Of a stretch of DNA of 64,000 nucleotides, positions 1-11,631 are shown piece by piece (the stretch's first letter is position 1; each line of letters opens with the position of its first letter). The translations under genes and the position numbers were made by a program. This stretch comes from Citrobacter sp. On2M (GTDB lineage: Bacteria > Pseudomonadota > Gammaproteobacteria > Enterobacterales > Enterobacteriaceae). The stretch spans positions 1-64,000 of the forward strand of contig NZ_WPCV01000009.1 in the NCBI RefSeq assembly GCF_018035235.1, read 5' to 3'. The notes under the pieces are model-generated. The model saw only the letters and a list, made by a program, of their open reading frames with translations, was not told the DNA's origin and ran no database searches.

Positions 1-60
1 CGAAGTTCTCAGTGGAACCCCGCTGACCCGGCGGCTTGTAATCCGTTGTTCCGTGTCAGT

Positions 61-140
61 GGAGGCGCATTATAGGGAGTTATTTCAGGCTGACAAGGGG
101 AAATTTAAAATAATTTTCCGAGTGATTATTTTTTATACTT
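61..140 (-). promoter_or_regulatory. rrn P1 promoter (rrnA position), with UP element
   Basis: On the minus strand there is a -35 TTGTCA (91-96), a 16 bp spacer and a -10 TATAAT (69-74), followed by the GC-rich discriminator GCGCCTCC typical of stringently controlled ribosomal RNA P1 promoters. Upstream, 101-140 is very AT-rich and fits an UP element. Downstream, the bases toward position 1 match the conserved early leader of enteric rrn transcripts (CACTGACACGGAACAACGG). The rRNA genes lie outside the window. Position next to hemG matches rrnA of E. coli. Confidence 0.9.
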
Positions 141-145
141 TACGT

Positions 146-691
146 TTATTTTGACACCGTTTTGTGGGTTAACTGAGCGATTTCCCGCGCGAAACCCGCA
201 ACCTGTTCCCAATCGGTATACACCACTTCTTTATTCGCATCCGTTTCACCGCCTGACATCTTCATTATCAGTTGGATCATAACGCGGTCATACCAGCGAT
301 AACGGGGATACCGCAAAGCACCGGCAATAACTGCGCTACGATCTGGCCGCCACGGCGAACTCATCAGGAACTTGCGCGCATAGCTGTTAGTTTGAGGCGT
401 ACGTTTTTCCGGTTTACGGGCAACCAGGTTAACGGAGTAGAACGCACTCGGCATCGCATTCAATCGCGTGGCATGCTTTTTCACAAATTCCTGGAAAGCA
501 GCATGGTAATGACCATAGCGAATCGAGGCGCCAATCACCACGCTGTCATAATTTTGCCAGTCGGGCTCCGCGGTACGATGCAAATTAAGCACATCCGCCC
601 AAACACCCAGCTCTTTGAGCTCAGAAGCCAGATACTCGGCGATTTCGCGCGTTTGTCCGTCCCGGGAAGAAAAAAGAATCAGTGTTTTCAC
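146..691 (-). CDS. hemG: Menaquinone-dependent protoporphyrinogen IX dehydrogenase HemG
   Basis: Oxidises protoporphyrinogen IX to protoporphyrin IX, the penultimate step of haem synthesis, passing electrons to the quinone pool. The 181-residue protein is a long-chain flavodoxin-like FMN protein: the N-terminal phosphate-binding loop reads [15 protein letters not shown] (residues 7-21), and a basic stretch in the middle ([16 protein letters not shown]) corresponds to the HemG-specific insert. Length equals E. coli HemG. The start is GTG at 691, as in E. coli. It lies 11 bp after trkH in the same direction and about 50 bp from the -35 of the rrn P1 promoter, the trkH-hemG-rrn arrangement of enterics. 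Confidence 0.95.
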   Translation of the reverse strand: MKTLILFSSRDGQTREIAEYLASELKELGVWADVLNLHRTAEPDWQNYDSVVIGASIRYGHYHAAFQEFVKKHATRLNAMPSAFYSVNLVARKPEKRTPQTNSYARKFLMSSPWRPDRSAVIAGALRYPRYRWYDRVMIQLIMKMSGGETDANKEVVYTDWEQVAGFAREIAQLTHKTVSK

Positions 692-702
692 GTGTTACTC
701 CA

Positions 703-2154
703 TTATTCACGCCAGAAGGTAGGTGTAAAAAGTACCAGCAGAGTAAAGACCTCCAGACGACCAAACAGCATATTGGCAATCAGGATCCACTTCGCTACGG
801 GGTTCATACTGGCAAAGTTGTCGGCAACAACCCCCAGCCCGGGCCCCAGGTTATTCAGCGTCGCGACCACAGAGGCAAACGCAGAGAAGTCATCTACGCC
901 GGTCGCAATAATCGCCAGCATACTGATAATAAAGACCAGCGCATAAGCAGAGAAGAATCCCCATACGGCTTCAAGAATTCGCTCCGGCAACGCACGATTC
1001 CCCAGCTTGATACTGTAAACCGCATTCGGGTGTACCAGTCGTTTCAATTCACGGTTACCCTGTTTAAACAGCAGCAGGATACGAATCACCTTCAAGCCAC
1101 CGCCCGTCGACCCGGCACACCCGCCGATAAACGCAGAACACAGCAACAGCACCGGTAGGAACAGCGGCCAGCGGGCAATACTATCTGTAGTAAATCCGGC
1201 AGTCGTCGCCATCGACACTACCTGGAAAAAAGCCTGGTTGATGGTCGTGAGCGCCGACCCATAGGTATTATGTATCCACAACACCAGCGTACAGACAACC
1301 ACCAGCGTCAACTGTACGCCGATGAACATACGGAATTCCGGATCGCGCCAGTAGACCTTCAGACTACGCCCGCTTAATAAAGAGAAGTGCAGACCATAGT
1401 TACAGCCGGAGATCAGCAAGAAGATAGCAATAATCGTATTAATCGTGGGACTGTCAAAATATCCCACGCTGGCATCGTGTGTGGAAAAGCCGCCGATAGC
1501 AATTGTGGCAAAGCTGTGCCCAATGGCATCAAACGCGGGCATCCCGGCAAACCATAGCGCCAGCGCGCAGGCCACCGTCAGTAATACATAGATAAGCCAC
1601 AGCGTTTTTGCTGTTTCGGCAATACGCGGGCGCATTTTATTATCTTTCAGCGGTCCGGGCATTTCTGCCCTATAGAGCTGCATGCCACCCACGCCAAGAA
1701 TAGGCAGGATAGCCACTGCCAGCACGATGATCCCCATCCCGCCGAACCATTGCAGCATCTGGCGATAAAAGAGAATCGCGTGTGGCAATGAATCCAGCCC
1801 CACCAGCGTCGTCGCACCTGTGGTAGTTAATCCGGAAAAGGATTCAAAAAAAGCGTCGGTTATTGTGAGGTTAGGACTTTCCGAAAAAATGAATGGCAAC
1901 GCACCCACGCTCCCCAGCACGGTCCAAAATAAAACAACAATCAGAAATCCTTCGCGCGATTTCAGCTCGCCCTTCTCTTTACGGTTTGGCCACCACAGCA
2001 TAGAGCCAATAGCCAGAGCAACGAAGAAAGTTTGGGTAAATGCACGCCCAGCCCCATCGCGATAAATGAGCGCTACCAGTCCGGGGATAATCATTGTCCC
2101 CGAGAATAAGATGACCAGTAGTCCAACGATTCGGGTGATGGCGCGAAAATGCAT
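703..2154 (-). CDS. trkH: Trk system potassium uptake protein TrkH
   Basis: Potassium-translocating subunit of the Trk system in the inner membrane; works with the NAD/ATP-sensing ring protein TrkA, which is not in this window. The 483 residues form about ten hydrophobic helices with four glycine-centred pore-loop signatures: LTTTGATTL near residue 110, ATIAIGGFST near 220, MATTAGFTTD near 315 and a Gly-rich GGCAGSTGGGLK near 345. Length matches the E. coli protein. The ATG at 2154 follows yigZ by 38 bp and hemG starts 11 bp downstream, so a yigZ-trkH-hemG transcript is likely. Confidence 0.96.
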   Translation of the reverse strand: MHFRAITRIVGLLVILFSGTMIIPGLVALIYRDGAGRAFTQTFFVALAIGSMLWWPNRKEKGELKSREGFLIVVLFWTVLGSVGALPFIFSESPNLTITDAFFESFSGLTTTGATTLVGLDSLPHAILFYRQMLQWFGGMGIIVLAVAILPILGVGGMQLYRAEMPGPLKDNKMRPRIAETAKTLWLIYVLLTVACALALWFAGMPAFDAIGHSFATIAIGGFSTHDASVGYFDSPTINTIIAIFLLISGCNYGLHFSLLSGRSLKVYWRDPEFRMFIGVQLTLVVVCTLVLWIHNTYGSALTTINQAFFQVVSMATTAGFTTDSIARWPLFLPVLLLCSAFIGGCAGSTGGGLKVIRILLLFKQGNRELKRLVHPNAVYSIKLGNRALPERILEAVWGFFSAYALVFIISMLAIIATGVDDFSAFASVVATLNNLGPGLGVVADNFASMNPVAKWILIANMLFGRLEVFTLLVLFTPTFWRE

Positions 2155-2192
2155 CTCTGCCGCTTCCTTAGTTCTTTAAAATGAGGTGGGGA

Positions 2193-2807
2193 TTATTCTT
2201 CAATCGCTAACAATTGCAATGAACCACGACTAAAATCCGCCAGTTTTGCCGAAAATCCATCCACTTTGGCATAAGGAAGCGCCACCCTGAGCCGAACAAA
2301 AGCCTGGTAATCACTGGCAATGACTTTACCGTCAAACTGCCCCAACAAAGCTTCAATACCTGCCAACTGACCGTACTCACACTGCAAAGTATATTCGGTT
2401 AATGGCGTCTTGCGCTGTGTCGTTAACTGCCGCAGCGCCTGATTCACACCACCACCATAGGCTTTTACCAGTCCCCCCGTACCCAGAAGGATACCGCCGT
2501 AGTAGCGCACCACCACCGCGGTAATCTCACCGACGCCGCTCCCCATCAGCTGTGCGAGCATCGGTTTGCCTGCCGTACCCGCCGGTTCGCCATCATCGGA
2601 AAATCCCAGCTGTTGCGAGTCATTGGGCGCACCCGCCACCCACGCCATACAATGATGACGGGCGTCCGGGTGTTCCGCTTTAACTGACTCAACAAACGCT
2701 TTTGCCGCTTCTACACCGTCCGTATGGGCGATCAGCGTAATGAAGCGGCTTTTTTTGATCTCTTCAACGACGCTTACCGGCGCCGCAGGGATTAACCAAC
2801 TGTCCAT
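2193..2807 (-). CDS. yigZ: IMPACT family protein YigZ
   Basis: Member of the YigZ/UPF0029 (IMPACT) family, 204 residues, with an N-terminal ribosomal-protein-S5-like domain and a small C-terminal ferredoxin-like domain. Family signatures visible are KSRFITLIAHTDG (residues 19-31), ARHHCMAW (about 50-57), FSDDGEPAGTAGKPML (about 69-84) and VVRYYGGILLGTGGLVKAYG (about 100-119). Biochemical role is not settled; eukaryotic IMPACT controls the eIF2 kinase GCN2, and that function should not be transferred. Its ATG overlaps the pepQ stop codon by one base (TAATG), indicating translational coupling to pepQ. Confidence 0.93.
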   Translation of the reverse strand: MDSWLIPAAPVSVVEEIKKSRFITLIAHTDGVEAAKAFVESVKAEHPDARHHCMAWVAGAPNDSQQLGFSDDGEPAGTAGKPMLAQLMGSGVGEITAVVVRYYGGILLGTGGLVKAYGGGVNQALRQLTTQRKTPLTEYTLQCEYGQLAGIEALLGQFDGKVIASDYQAFVRLRVALPYAKVDGFSAKLADFSRGSLQLLAIEE

Positions 2808-4138
2808 TACGCCAGTTTTAAATCCCGGGTCATGTTTTCGATATTGTTTTCGTGGACCACCACGTTGTCCTCAATACGAATACCGCCGAACGGTTTCAGG
2901 GCTTCGATTTTCTGCCAATTGAAGTGTTTGCTGAACTGCCCTTCACGCCACGGTGCCAGCAGCGATTCAATAAAATAGATGCCCGGTTCGATCGTCAAAA
3001 CCATGCCCGGTTGCAAAACGCGGGTGCAACGCAGATAAGGATACTTCGACGGCGCAGCCAGGTGGGTACCGCTGTCATCCTGCATAAAGCCAGCAACATC
3101 ATGTACCTGCAGGCCCAGCGGGTGACCAATACCGTGCGGCATAAACGGCCCGGTAAGATCGTTTTCAACCATCGCTTCTTCACTCATATCGGTGATAATT
3201 TGATGCTTACGTAGCAGTTTCGCGATGCGCTGATGGAACTGAATGTGGTAGTCCACATAGCTGGCGCCCGCTTTCATCGTGGCAATCAACGCCAGTTGCT
3301 CGTCATTCACATCCTTCACCAGATGCGCATAGTCGTTGTCGCTTTTCGCCGACCAGGTGCGCGTCAGGTCTGCCGCATAGCCGTTATATTCCGCACCTGC
3401 GTCCAGCAGGAAGCTACGGATTTCAGACGGAGCCTGATGATCCAGCTTGGTATAGTGCAAAACCGAAGCATGCTCGTTAAGCGCCACGATATTGCTGTAC
3501 GGCACGTCGGTGTCGCGATGACCGGTAGCCGTCAGGTAAGCAAGGTTAATGTCAAACTCGCTCATTCCGGAACGGAACGCTTCTTCCGCGGCACGGTGTC
3601 CATTCACCGCCATTTTCTGCGCTTCGCGCATACAGGCCAGTTCGTAATCCGTTTTATAAGCACGGTAATAATGCAGGTAGTCGATCACCCCTTTCGGGTT
3701 GATGTTACTGGCCGCGATGTCCAGTTGCAGCGCGCGTTCCGGAACGGGACCGATGTAACCGATATTGCCGCGAGCAGCAGGCAGTTGGCTACCAATACCA
3801 TCCGCTTTTGGCAGCGCGATGATCTCGATCTCTTCCGTCCAGAAGGAGGTCGGCAGCGGCTCAACGTTGTGCCAGTAATCAACCGGCAGGTAGAACCACA
3901 GCTTTGGCTTATTCACACCATCCACCAACAACCAGCAGTTAGGAACCTGCGTTACAGGCACCCAGGCTTTGAACTGCGGATTGACCTTAAACGGATATGG
4001 ATGATCGTCGAGAAAGACGTTAATCAGCTCACCTGAATGAATAAGTAACGCATCCAGCTTATAGCGTTCCAGCGCGTCGCGCGTCCGTTCTTGTAGGGTA
4101 ACGATATGATTTTTATAGAGTGCGGCCAGTGATTCCAT
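2807..4138 (-). CDS. pepQ: Xaa-Pro dipeptidase PepQ
   Basis: Cytoplasmic dinuclear-metal dipeptidase cleaving X-Pro dipeptides; enteric PepQ also hydrolyses some organophosphates. The 443-residue protein has the creatinase-like N-terminal domain and a pita-bread M24 C-terminal domain. Metal-ligand motifs are in order: [19 protein letters not shown] (about 242-260), [14 protein letters not shown] (about 335-348), TIEPGIYF (about 380) and [11 protein letters not shown] (about 418-428). Length equals E. coli PepQ. It is divergent from fadB across 189 bp and is first in a pepQ-yigZ-trkH-hemG run, as in E. coli. Confidence 0.96.
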   Translation of the reverse strand: MESLAALYKNHIVTLQERTRDALERYKLDALLIHSGELINVFLDDHPYPFKVNPQFKAWVPVTQVPNCWLLVDGVNKPKLWFYLPVDYWHNVEPLPTSFWTEEIEIIALPKADGIGSQLPAARGNIGYIGPVPERALQLDIAASNINPKGVIDYLHYYRAYKTDYELACMREAQKMAVNGHRAAEEAFRSGMSEFDINLAYLTATGHRDTDVPYSNIVALNEHASVLHYTKLDHQAPSEIRSFLLDAGAEYNGYAADLTRTWSAKSDNDYAHLVKDVNDEQLALIATMKAGASYVDYHIQFHQRIAKLLRKHQIITDMSEEAMVENDLTGPFMPHGIGHPLGLQVHDVAGFMQDDSGTHLAAPSKYPYLRCTRVLQPGMVLTIEPGIYFIESLLAPWREGQFSKHFNWQKIEALKPFGGIRIEDNVVVHENNIENMTRDLKLA

Positions 4139-4285
4139 TTTCTATCCTTCTGTTTTTTTGACCTCAAGTCTCCGCATCTTAGCACATCGCCTTGTGAGTG
4201 CGTGATTTCTACCGAGCGTGATCAAATCGTCATTTCTTTAATCATTCATTTGCATTTTTTTAACACAAAATACACACTTCGATTC

Positions 4286-4302
4286 ATCTGGTATGACCAG
4301 AT
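4286..4302. promoter_or_regulatory. FadR operator upstream of fadB
   Basis: The 17 bp palindrome ATCTGGTATGACCAGAT lies 26 bp before the fadB start and agrees with the FadR operator consensus (AACTGGTCNGACCAGTT type); as I recall, E. coli fadB has almost the same site. FadR should repress fadBA until long-chain acyl-CoA releases it. I could not assign -35 and -10 elements with confidence in this interval. Confidence 0.9.
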
Positions 4303-4327
4303 CACCTTGCGGATTCAGGAGACTGAC

Positions 4328-6517
4328 ATGCTTTACAAAGGCGACACCCTGTACCTCGACTGGCTGGAAGATGGCATCGCCGAACTGGTGTTCGATGCCC
4401 CTGGTTCGGTCAATAAACTCGACACGGCCACCGTTGCCAGCCTGGGCCATGCGCTTGACGTGCTGGAAAATCAACCGAATTTAAAAGGGCTGCTGCTGCG
4501 CTCTAACAAAGCAGCCTTTATTGTTGGTGCCGATATCACCGAATTCCTTTCACTGTTCCTCGTGCCTGCAGAGCAGTTGAGCCAGTGGCTGCATTTTGCT
4601 AACAGCGTCTTTAACCGCCTCGAAGATCTGCCTGTGCCGACCCTCTCAGCGGTAAACGGCTACGCACTGGGCGGCGGCTGCGAGTGTGTCCTGGCAACCG
4701 ATTATCGCCTGGCAACACCAGACCTGCGCATCGGCCTGCCGGAAACTAAGTTGGGTATCATGCCGGGCTTTGGCGGCTCCGTACGTATGCCACGTATGCT
4801 GGGCGCAGACAGCGCTCTGGAAATTATTGCTGCGGGTAAAGATGTTGGCGCTGAGCAGGCGCTGAAAATCGGCCTGGTCGATGGCGTAGTGAAGCAAGAC
4901 AAACTGCTTGATGGCGCGATTGCGGTATTACGACAGGCAATTAATGGCGATCTCGACTGGAAAGCCAAACGTCAGCCGAAGCTTGAGCCGTTGAAGCTCA
5001 GCAAAATTGAAGCGGCCATGAGCTTTACCATCGCTAAAGGTATGGTGGCGCAGACGGCAGGTAAGCACTATCCCGCACCGATTACCGCAGTGAAAACCAT
5101 TGAAGCAGCGGCCCGTTTTGGTCGTGAAGAAGCGCTGAATCTGGAAAATAAAAGCTTTGTGCCACTGGCGCACACCAGTGAAGCTCGCGCGCTGGTTGGG
5201 ATCTTCCTGAACGATCAGTTCGTGAAAGCCAAAGCCAAAAAACTCACCAAAAATATTGATGCGCCAAAGCAAGCGGCAGTGCTGGGCGCAGGTATTATGG
5301 GCGGCGGCATCGCGTACCAGTCAGCCTGGAAAGGCGTGCCGGTTGTGATGAAAGATATCAATGACAAATCATTAACGCTCGGTATGACCGAAGCAGCCAA
5401 GCTACTGAACAAACAGCTTGAACGCGGCAAAATTGACGGTCTGAAAATGGCGGGCGTGATTTCCACCATTCATCCTACCCTCGACTACAGCGGTTTCGAA
5501 CGTGTGGATGTGGTAGTTGAAGCGGTCGTGGAAAATCCGAAAGTGAAAAAAGCGGTGCTGGCGGAGACTGAAGACAAAGTTCGCCCGGATACGGTACTGG
5601 CTTCGAATACCTCCACCATCCCAATCAACGAACTGGCCAGCGCGCTCAAGCGCCCGGAAAACTTCTGTGGGATGCACTTCTTTAACCCAGTACACCGCAT
5701 GCCACTGGTTGAGATCATTCGCGGCGAGAAAAGCTCGGATGAAACCATCGCCAAAGTTGTCGCATGGGCAAGCCAGATGGGCAAAACGCCAATTGTGGTC
5801 AACGACTGCCCCGGTTTCTTCGTGAACCGCGTGCTGTTCCCGTATTTTGCCGGTTTCAGCCAGCTGCTGCGCGACGGAGCGGATTTCCGCAAAGTCGACA
5901 AAATCATGGAAAAACAGTTTGGCTGGCCAATGGGTCCGGCTTACCTGCTGGACGTGGTGGGTATTGATACTGCACATCACGCGCAGGCGGTAATGTCTGC
6001 AGGTTTCCCACAACGGATGCAGAAAGATTATCGCGACGCGATAGACGCACTGTTTGATGCTAACCGTTTCGGGCAGAAAAACGGTCTTGGATTCTGGCGC
6101 TATAAAGAAGACAACAAAGGCAAGCCGAAGAAAGAAGAAGATGCCACCGTTGATGGTTTGCTGGCAGATATCAGCCAGCCTAAACGCGACTTCAGTGATG
6201 AAGAGATTATCGCCCGCATGATGATCCCAATGGTCAACGAAGTGGTGCGTTGTCTGGAAGAAGGCATTATCGCCAGTCCGGCAGAAGCCGATATGGCACT
6301 GGTGTATGGCCTGGGCTTCCCTCCGTTCCACGGCGGCGCGTTCCGCTGGCTGGATACGCTCGGCAGCGCGAAGTATCTCGATATGGCCCAGCAATATCAG
6401 CACCTCGGAGCGCTGTATGAAGTTCCGGCCGGCCTGCGTGATAAAGCGCGCCATAACGAACCGTATTATCCCCAGGTTGAGCCTGCCCGCCCGGTTGGCA
6501 GCCTGAAAACGGCTTAA
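4328..6517 (+). CDS. fadB: Fatty acid oxidation complex subunit alpha FadB
   Basis: Aerobic beta-oxidation multifunctional enzyme: enoyl-CoA hydratase, 3-hydroxyacyl-CoA dehydrogenase, cis-delta3-trans-delta2 isomerase and 3-hydroxyacyl-CoA epimerase. Pairs with FadA in an alpha2beta2 complex. The 729 residues show an N-terminal crotonase domain with the two catalytic glutamates in [12 protein letters not shown] and [15 protein letters not shown] (about 116-145), an NAD-binding [11 protein letters not shown] (about 320), and the dehydrogenase motif [18 protein letters not shown] (His about 450). The reading frame is open back to 4202, but the ATG at 4328 gives the standard 729-residue protein beginning [10 protein letters not shown] and follows the FadR operator, so the upstream part is leader. 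Confidence 0.97.
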   Translation: MLYKGDTLYLDWLEDGIAELVFDAPGSVNKLDTATVASLGHALDVLENQPNLKGLLLRSNKAAFIVGADITEFLSLFLVPAEQLSQWLHFANSVFNRLEDLPVPTLSAVNGYALGGGCECVLATDYRLATPDLRIGLPETKLGIMPGFGGSVRMPRMLGADSALEIIAAGKDVGAEQALKIGLVDGVVKQDKLLDGAIAVLRQAINGDLDWKAKRQPKLEPLKLSKIEAAMSFTIAKGMVAQTAGKHYPAPITAVKTIEAAARFGREEALNLENKSFVPLAHTSEARALVGIFLNDQFVKAKAKKLTKNIDAPKQAAVLGAGIMGGGIAYQSAWKGVPVVMKDINDKSLTLGMTEAAKLLNKQLERGKIDGLKMAGVISTIHPTLDYSGFERVDVVVEAVVENPKVKKAVLAETEDKVRPDTVLASNTSTIPINELASALKRPENFCGMHFFNPVHRMPLVEIIRGEKSSDETIAKVVAWASQMGKTPIVVNDCPGFFVNRVLFPYFAGFSQLLRDGADFRKVDKIMEKQFGWPMGPAYLLDVVGIDTAHHAQAVMSAGFPQRMQKDYRDAIDALFDANRFGQKNGLGFWRYKEDNKGKPKKEEDATVDGLLADISQPKRDFSDEEIIARMMIPMVNEVVRCLEEGIIASPAEADMALVYGLGFPPFHGGAFRWLDTLGSAKYLDMAQQYQHLGALYEVPAGLRDKARHNEPYYPQVEPARPVGSLKTA

Positions 6518-7690
<1,173 letters not shown>

Positions 7691-7701
7691 TCAAAGATAA
7701 A

Positions 7702-7826
7702 TTCCCCTAAATAATTCGCGCTGCATCGCGGCGGCAACTGAGCGAATCCCCGGGAACATAGATAACTATGTGACCGGGGTGAGAAAAGGCAGCCAACAAA
7801 GAAGCAGTGTGAATTATGACGGGGAA
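7702..7826 (+). repeat. ERIC (IRU) element
   Basis: A 125 bp imperfect palindrome bounded by TTCCCCTAAATAATTC (7702-7717) and GAATTATGACGGGGAA (7811-7826). The core GCGAATCCCCGGGAACATAG and GTGACCGGGGTGAG matches the central inverted repeat targeted by the classical ERIC primers. It is a non-autonomous intergenic repeat of enterics. Here it lies between the fadA stop and the fadBA terminator, so it should be transcribed as part of the fadBA 3' untranslated region. Confidence 0.9.
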
Positions 7827-7845
7827 AGGTTTAGTTGCCGTTCTT

Positions 7846-7870
7846 CCCGCCTGTCAGGGGCGGGTTTTTT
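7846..7870 (+). terminator. Rho-independent terminator of fadBA
   Basis: Stem CCCGCC (7846-7851) pairs with GGCGGG (7859-7864) across a 7-base loop and is followed at once by six T. It ends the fadBA transcript after the ERIC element. On the other strand the hairpin would lie just after the fre stop, but its T-tract there is weak. Confidence 0.85.
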
Positions 7871-7874
7871 ATTA

Positions 7875-8576
7875 CTAAATGAATGCAAAAGCATCGCCAA
7901 ACAGACGGTCTTCACGCGCACTGCGTTCATTGCAGAACAGATCGCGCGCGATTTTGGCCATCTCAAAACGACCAGCAATGTAGATATCGTGTTCCGCCAG
8001 AGTACCGTAATCCTGCAATACTGCCGTTAACACGGTGCCCGTACGACCACGCCAGCCGTCTTCAGGCTGTTCCACCACCGGCTCAACGCGCAGGTTCGGG
8101 TGATTAACTGACAACGCTTCCAGCTCAGAGAGATCGTAGAGATGTTTCTCTTCGCGCCCACCCCAGTAAATGGTGATATCGCGGTTGGGATTACGCGCCA
8201 GCGCGGTGAGCAGAATGGAACGCACGTAAGAAAACCCCGTGCCGCCTGCGATCAGGATCAACGGGCGCTCGTCTTCATCACGCAGCCAAGCTTCGCCATG
8301 CGGAATATCGACCTTGATCTCCCGGTCTTTCAGAATGCGGTCCATCACGGCCATGGCATAAAGATTTAGCTCAGAAGCGCCAACGTGCAGCTCAATGAAT
8401 CCTTTCTCGTCCGGCGTTGATGCCATGGAGAACGGACGCTTATCCCTTTCATCCATCACGACCATTAAATACTGGCCAGCACGAAAGGAAAACGCCGCGT
8501 CAGGCACTAAACGAACGCGATATACGGTGTCAGTGATAGCTTCTACCGAGGTCACTTTACAGCTTAAGGTTGTCAT
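7875..8576 (-). CDS. fre: NAD(P)H-flavin reductase Fre
   Basis: Soluble flavin reductase that uses NADH or NADPH to reduce free riboflavin, FMN or FAD; it feeds reduced flavin to UbiX/UbiD-type prenyl-flavin chemistry and reduces ferric complexes. The 233-residue protein has the flavin-binding RPFSMAST motif (about 46-53) and the nucleotide-binding [12 protein letters not shown] (about 110-121). The frame is open to 8669, but ATG at 8576 gives [20 protein letters not shown], the family start. It lies 40 bp after ubiD in the same direction, as in E. coli. Confidence 0.95.
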   Translation of the reverse strand: MTTLSCKVTSVEAITDTVYRVRLVPDAAFSFRAGQYLMVVMDERDKRPFSMASTPDEKGFIELHVGASELNLYAMAVMDRILKDREIKVDIPHGEAWLRDEDERPLILIAGGTGFSYVRSILLTALARNPNRDITIYWGGREEKHLYDLSELEALSVNHPNLRVEPVVEQPEDGWRGRTGTVLTAVLQDYGTLAEHDIYIAGRFEMAKIARDLFCNERSAREDRLFGDAFAFI

Positions 8577-8616
8577 GCGCTCTCTCTGTCGGATCAATAG
8601 GCAAAATGATCGCGCC

Positions 8617-10110
8617 TCAGGCGCTTTTGCCGTCATTAAAGATGGCCAGTTCATCCCAAATAGCGTCAATACGCGCAGTCACTTCAGGATCTTTTTTAAT
8701 CGGACGTCCCCATTCACGTTGGGTTTCGCCCGGCCATTTATTTGTGGCATCCAGCCCCATTTTTGAACCAAGGCCGGAAACCGGCGAGGCAAAGTCCAGG
8801 TAATCAATTGGCGTATTCTCTACCAGTACCGTATCCCGGGCAGGGTCCATACGGGTAGTAATTGCCCAAATCACATCATTCCAGTCACGTGCGTTGACGT
8901 CATCATCGCAGACAATAACAAATTTGGTGTACATAAACTGGCGCAAAAACGACCAAACACCCATCATGACGCGTTTAGCATGGCCAGCGTACTGTTTTTT
9001 CATCGTCACCACTGCCAGACGGTATGAACAGCCTTCCGGAGGCAGGTAAAAATCGACGATTTCCGGGAACTGCTTTTGCAGAATAGGAACAAATACTTCG
9101 TTCAACGCCACGCCGAGCACTGCTGGCTCATCAGGCGGACGTCCGGTATAGGTAGAGTGATAAATAGCATCTTCACGCTGGGTAACATGCGTCACGGTAA
9201 AGACCGGGAAGCTATCTACTTCGTTGTAATACCCGGTATGATCGCCATACGGCCCTTCCGGGGCCAACTCACCCGGCTCGATATACCCTTCGAGCACAAT
9301 TTCAGCGCTGGCGGGTACTTCCAAATCGTTGGAAATACATTTGACCACTTCGGTCTTGGTACCACGTAACAGCCCGGCAAATGCATACTCGGATAATGTA
9401 TCTGGGACGGGCGTGACGGCCCCCAGAATGGTCGCAGGGTCTGCACCCAGCGCAACTGAAACCGGGAAGCGCTCACCAGGATGCGCCGCGCACCATTCCT
9501 GATAATCGAGCGCTCCGCCGCGGTGGGACAGCCAGCGCATAATGAGCTTGTTTTTGCCAATCAACTGCTGGCGATAGATACCCAAATTCTGCCGCTCTTT
9601 ATGCGGGCCGCGCGTTACGGTTAGCCCCCAGGTAATCAGCGGCGCCGCATCTTCCGGCCAGCAGGTCATAATCGGAATACGATTTAAATCAACGTCATCG
9701 CCGGAGAAGACCTTTTGCTGACAAGGCGCACCGCGCAACCGCTTAGTCGGCATGTTCAGCACCTGCTTAAACTGCGGCAGCTTATCAAACAGGTCGCGGA
9801 ATCCTTTCGGTGGCTCTGGCTCTTTCAAAAACGCCAACAGTTTACCGACTTCCCGTAATGCCGAGACATCTTCTTGCCCCATACCCATCGCAACACGCTT
9901 CGGTGTGCCAAACAGGTTACACAACACCGGCATTGAATAGCCTTTAGGATTCTCAAACAGTAACGCAGGCCCACCGGCACGCAGGGTGCGGTCGGCAATT
10001 TCAGTGATTTCCAGGTGGGGATCCACCTCAAGCGAAATGCGTTTGAGCTCGCCCTGCTGTTCAAGCAGCGTCAGGAAGTCGCGTAAATCGTGATATTTCA
10101 TGGCGTCCAT
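8617..10110 (-). CDS. ubiD: 3-octaprenyl-4-hydroxybenzoate decarboxylase UbiD
   Basis: Decarboxylates 3-octaprenyl-4-hydroxybenzoate to 2-octaprenylphenol in ubiquinone synthesis, using prenylated FMN made by UbiX (not in the window). The 497-residue protein belongs to the UbiD family: [18 protein letters not shown] (about 175-192) is in the prFMN and metal-binding region, and [13 protein letters not shown] (about 285-297) carries the catalytic glutamate region. Length and start ([13 protein letters not shown]) match E. coli. It forms a ubiD-fre unit, divergent from rfaH across 204 bp. Confidence 0.96.
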   Translation of the reverse strand: MDAMKYHDLRDFLTLLEQQGELKRISLEVDPHLEITEIADRTLRAGGPALLFENPKGYSMPVLCNLFGTPKRVAMGMGQEDVSALREVGKLLAFLKEPEPPKGFRDLFDKLPQFKQVLNMPTKRLRGAPCQQKVFSGDDVDLNRIPIMTCWPEDAAPLITWGLTVTRGPHKERQNLGIYRQQLIGKNKLIMRWLSHRGGALDYQEWCAAHPGERFPVSVALGADPATILGAVTPVPDTLSEYAFAGLLRGTKTEVVKCISNDLEVPASAEIVLEGYIEPGELAPEGPYGDHTGYYNEVDSFPVFTVTHVTQREDAIYHSTYTGRPPDEPAVLGVALNEVFVPILQKQFPEIVDFYLPPEGCSYRLAVVTMKKQYAGHAKRVMMGVWSFLRQFMYTKFVIVCDDDVNARDWNDVIWAITTRMDPARDTVLVENTPIDYLDFASPVSGLGSKMGLDATNKWPGETQREWGRPIKKDPEVTARIDAIWDELAIFNDGKSA

Positions 10111-10314
10111 TGTGGCCTCTTCGTAAGCGCTTCATTATACGGCGTTCATCATTGTGATGCTGTATTTTTGTTAAATTAGCGTGAACTCTGGCGATGCATT
10201 TAAGCTCTGGGAGTATATACCCATTGGGTTTCAGCCTGCTTTGAGACAGGTATAATTAACTTAACTCATGGCTTTTGCTATGCTGGCGCTCAGAACAAGC
10301 GGATAAGAGTTATT

Positions 10315-10803
10315 ATGCAAGCCTGGTATTTACTGTACTGCAAACGTGGGCAACTTCAGCGAGCCCAGGAACACCTGGAAAGGCAGGCGGTGAACTGCCT
10401 GACGCCTATGATCACCCTGGAAAAAATGGTGCGCGGTAAACGTGCCACGGTCAGTGAACCGCTATTCCCTAATTACATGTTTGTCGAGTTCGACCCAGAA
10501 GTGATCCACACCACTACCATCAACGCCACGCGTGGTGTCAGTCATTTCGTACGCTTCGGCGCAACGCCAGCGACCGTCCCTTCTCCCGTTATTCACCAGC
10601 TTTCCATCTACAAGCCTGAAGGTATTGTTGATCCTCAGACCCCTCAGCCTGGGGACAGTGTGATTATCACTGAAGGGGCGTTTGAGGGGTTAAAGGCGAT
10701 TTTCACCGAGCCGGATGGCGAAGCGCGCTCCATGCTGCTGCTTAACCTGCTGAATAAAGAGATTAAGCAGAGCGTGAAAAATACTGGCTTTCGAAAAATA
10801 TAA
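10315..10803 (+). CDS. rfaH: Transcription antitermination factor RfaH
   Basis: NusG paralogue recruited to RNA polymerase paused at ops elements; it promotes full-length transcription and translation of long operons for lipopolysaccharide core, capsule, haemolysin and F-factor transfer. The 162 residues comprise an NGN domain (about 1-100, starting [14 protein letters not shown]) and a KOW-like domain (about 113-162) that in E. coli switches from alpha helix to beta barrel. No ops site was noticed in this window, so its targets are elsewhere. In E. coli an sRNA (RirA) has been described from the rfaH 5' leader; the 204 bp upstream here could hold an equivalent, which I cannot confirm. It is convergent with tatD, 4 bp apart. 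Confidence 0.96.
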   Translation: MQAWYLLYCKRGQLQRAQEHLERQAVNCLTPMITLEKMVRGKRATVSEPLFPNYMFVEFDPEVIHTTTINATRGVSHFVRFGATPATVPSPVIHQLSIYKPEGIVDPQTPQPGDSVIITEGAFEGLKAIFTEPDGEARSMLLLNLLNKEIKQSVKNTGFRKI

Positions 10804-10807
10804 GCCG

Positions 10808-11590
10808 TTAGAAGGCCACTTCGAACAGCGTTCTGACGTTAGCATCAATGGTTGCTGACAACCATTGAGGATCTTCTCCGCGCCAGTGTGCAATACGCTC
10901 AAGAATATGTGGCAGGTGCGCCGGTTCATTGCGCCGTGAGGCTGGTTTCGGCATTAAGTCGCGAGGAAGTAGATAAGGCGCATCGGTTTCTATCAGCAGT
11001 CTTTCCACCGGGATAAACGGCAGCAGCTCCCGTAGTTCCATTCCCCGGCGCTCATCACAGACCCATCCGGTAATACCGATATAAAGTCCTCGGTCCACGC
11101 AGTCCTGCATCTCCTGACGCGAGCCGGTGAAACAGTGCAGCACTGCGCCGGGGAGGCTATCCAGCCACGGCTCCAGTAATGTCAGAAAACGCGCATGCGC
11201 ATCCCGACAATGCATGAAAATCGGCATCTGCAGTTCAGCGGCAATGCGAAGCTGTGCCTCAAACGCACGCTCCTGCTCTTGCGGGGTGGAGAAATTACGA
11301 TTGAAATCCAGGCCGCATTCACCAATAGCAACCACCTTCGACTGGTTTGCCAGCGCGATAATCTCGTCTTCCGTTGAGGATTGCCATTGACTGCTGTTAT
11401 GGGGATGCACGCCAGCCGTGGACCAGCAATGCGGATAATGTTGCGCCAGCTTTAACGCTTGCTGACTTTCGTGCAGGTTTGTTCCGGTCAGAAGCATACC
11501 GTTTACGCCCGCAGCAAAGGCGCGCGCCACGACCTCATCCCGGTCTTTCGCAAATTGTGAACTGGTTAAATTAACGCCAATATCAAACAT
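10808..11590 (-). CDS. tatD: 3'-5' single-stranded DNA/RNA exonuclease TatD
   Basis: Metal-dependent TIM-barrel hydrolase of the TatD family; a 3'-5' exonuclease linked to DNA repair and not needed for Tat export despite its name. Metal-binding signatures: AGVHPHNS (about 60-67), IGECGLDF (about 88-95), FMHCRDAH (about 124), LHCFTGS and [10 protein letters not shown] (about 198-207). Two in-frame ATGs are possible. The one at 11590 (MFDIGVNL, 260 residues) is chosen because GGGAGGA sits just upstream of it; the ATG four codons earlier has no such site. A 9 bp stem-loop separates it from tatC. Confidence 0.93.
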   Translation of the reverse strand: MFDIGVNLTSSQFAKDRDEVVARAFAAGVNGMLLTGTNLHESQQALKLAQHYPHCWSTAGVHPHNSSQWQSSTEDEIIALANQSKVVAIGECGLDFNRNFSTPQEQERAFEAQLRIAAELQMPIFMHCRDAHARFLTLLEPWLDSLPGAVLHCFTGSRQEMQDCVDRGLYIGITGWVCDERRGMELRELLPFIPVERLLIETDAPYLLPRDLMPKPASRRNEPAHLPHILERIAHWRGEDPQWLSATIDANVRTLFEVAF

Positions 11591-11606
11591 GCTTCCTCCC
11601 ATATGA

Positions 11607-11628
11607 CAACCGCCCTGACGGGCGGTTG
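11607..11628 (-). other. Stem-loop between tatC and tatD
   Basis: Perfect 9 bp inverted repeat CAACCGCCC / GGGCGGTTG with a 4-base loop, starting 3 bp after the tatC stop codon. On the minus strand no T-run follows (TCATATG), so it is more likely a partial terminator or an mRNA-stabilising hairpin that lowers tatD relative to tatABC than a complete terminator. Confidence 0.7.
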
Positions 11629-11631
11629 AAT

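Noticed and set aside
4202-4327. 42-residue extension of FadB
   Set aside because: It spans the FadR operator and lacks a ribosome binding site; family start is at 4328.
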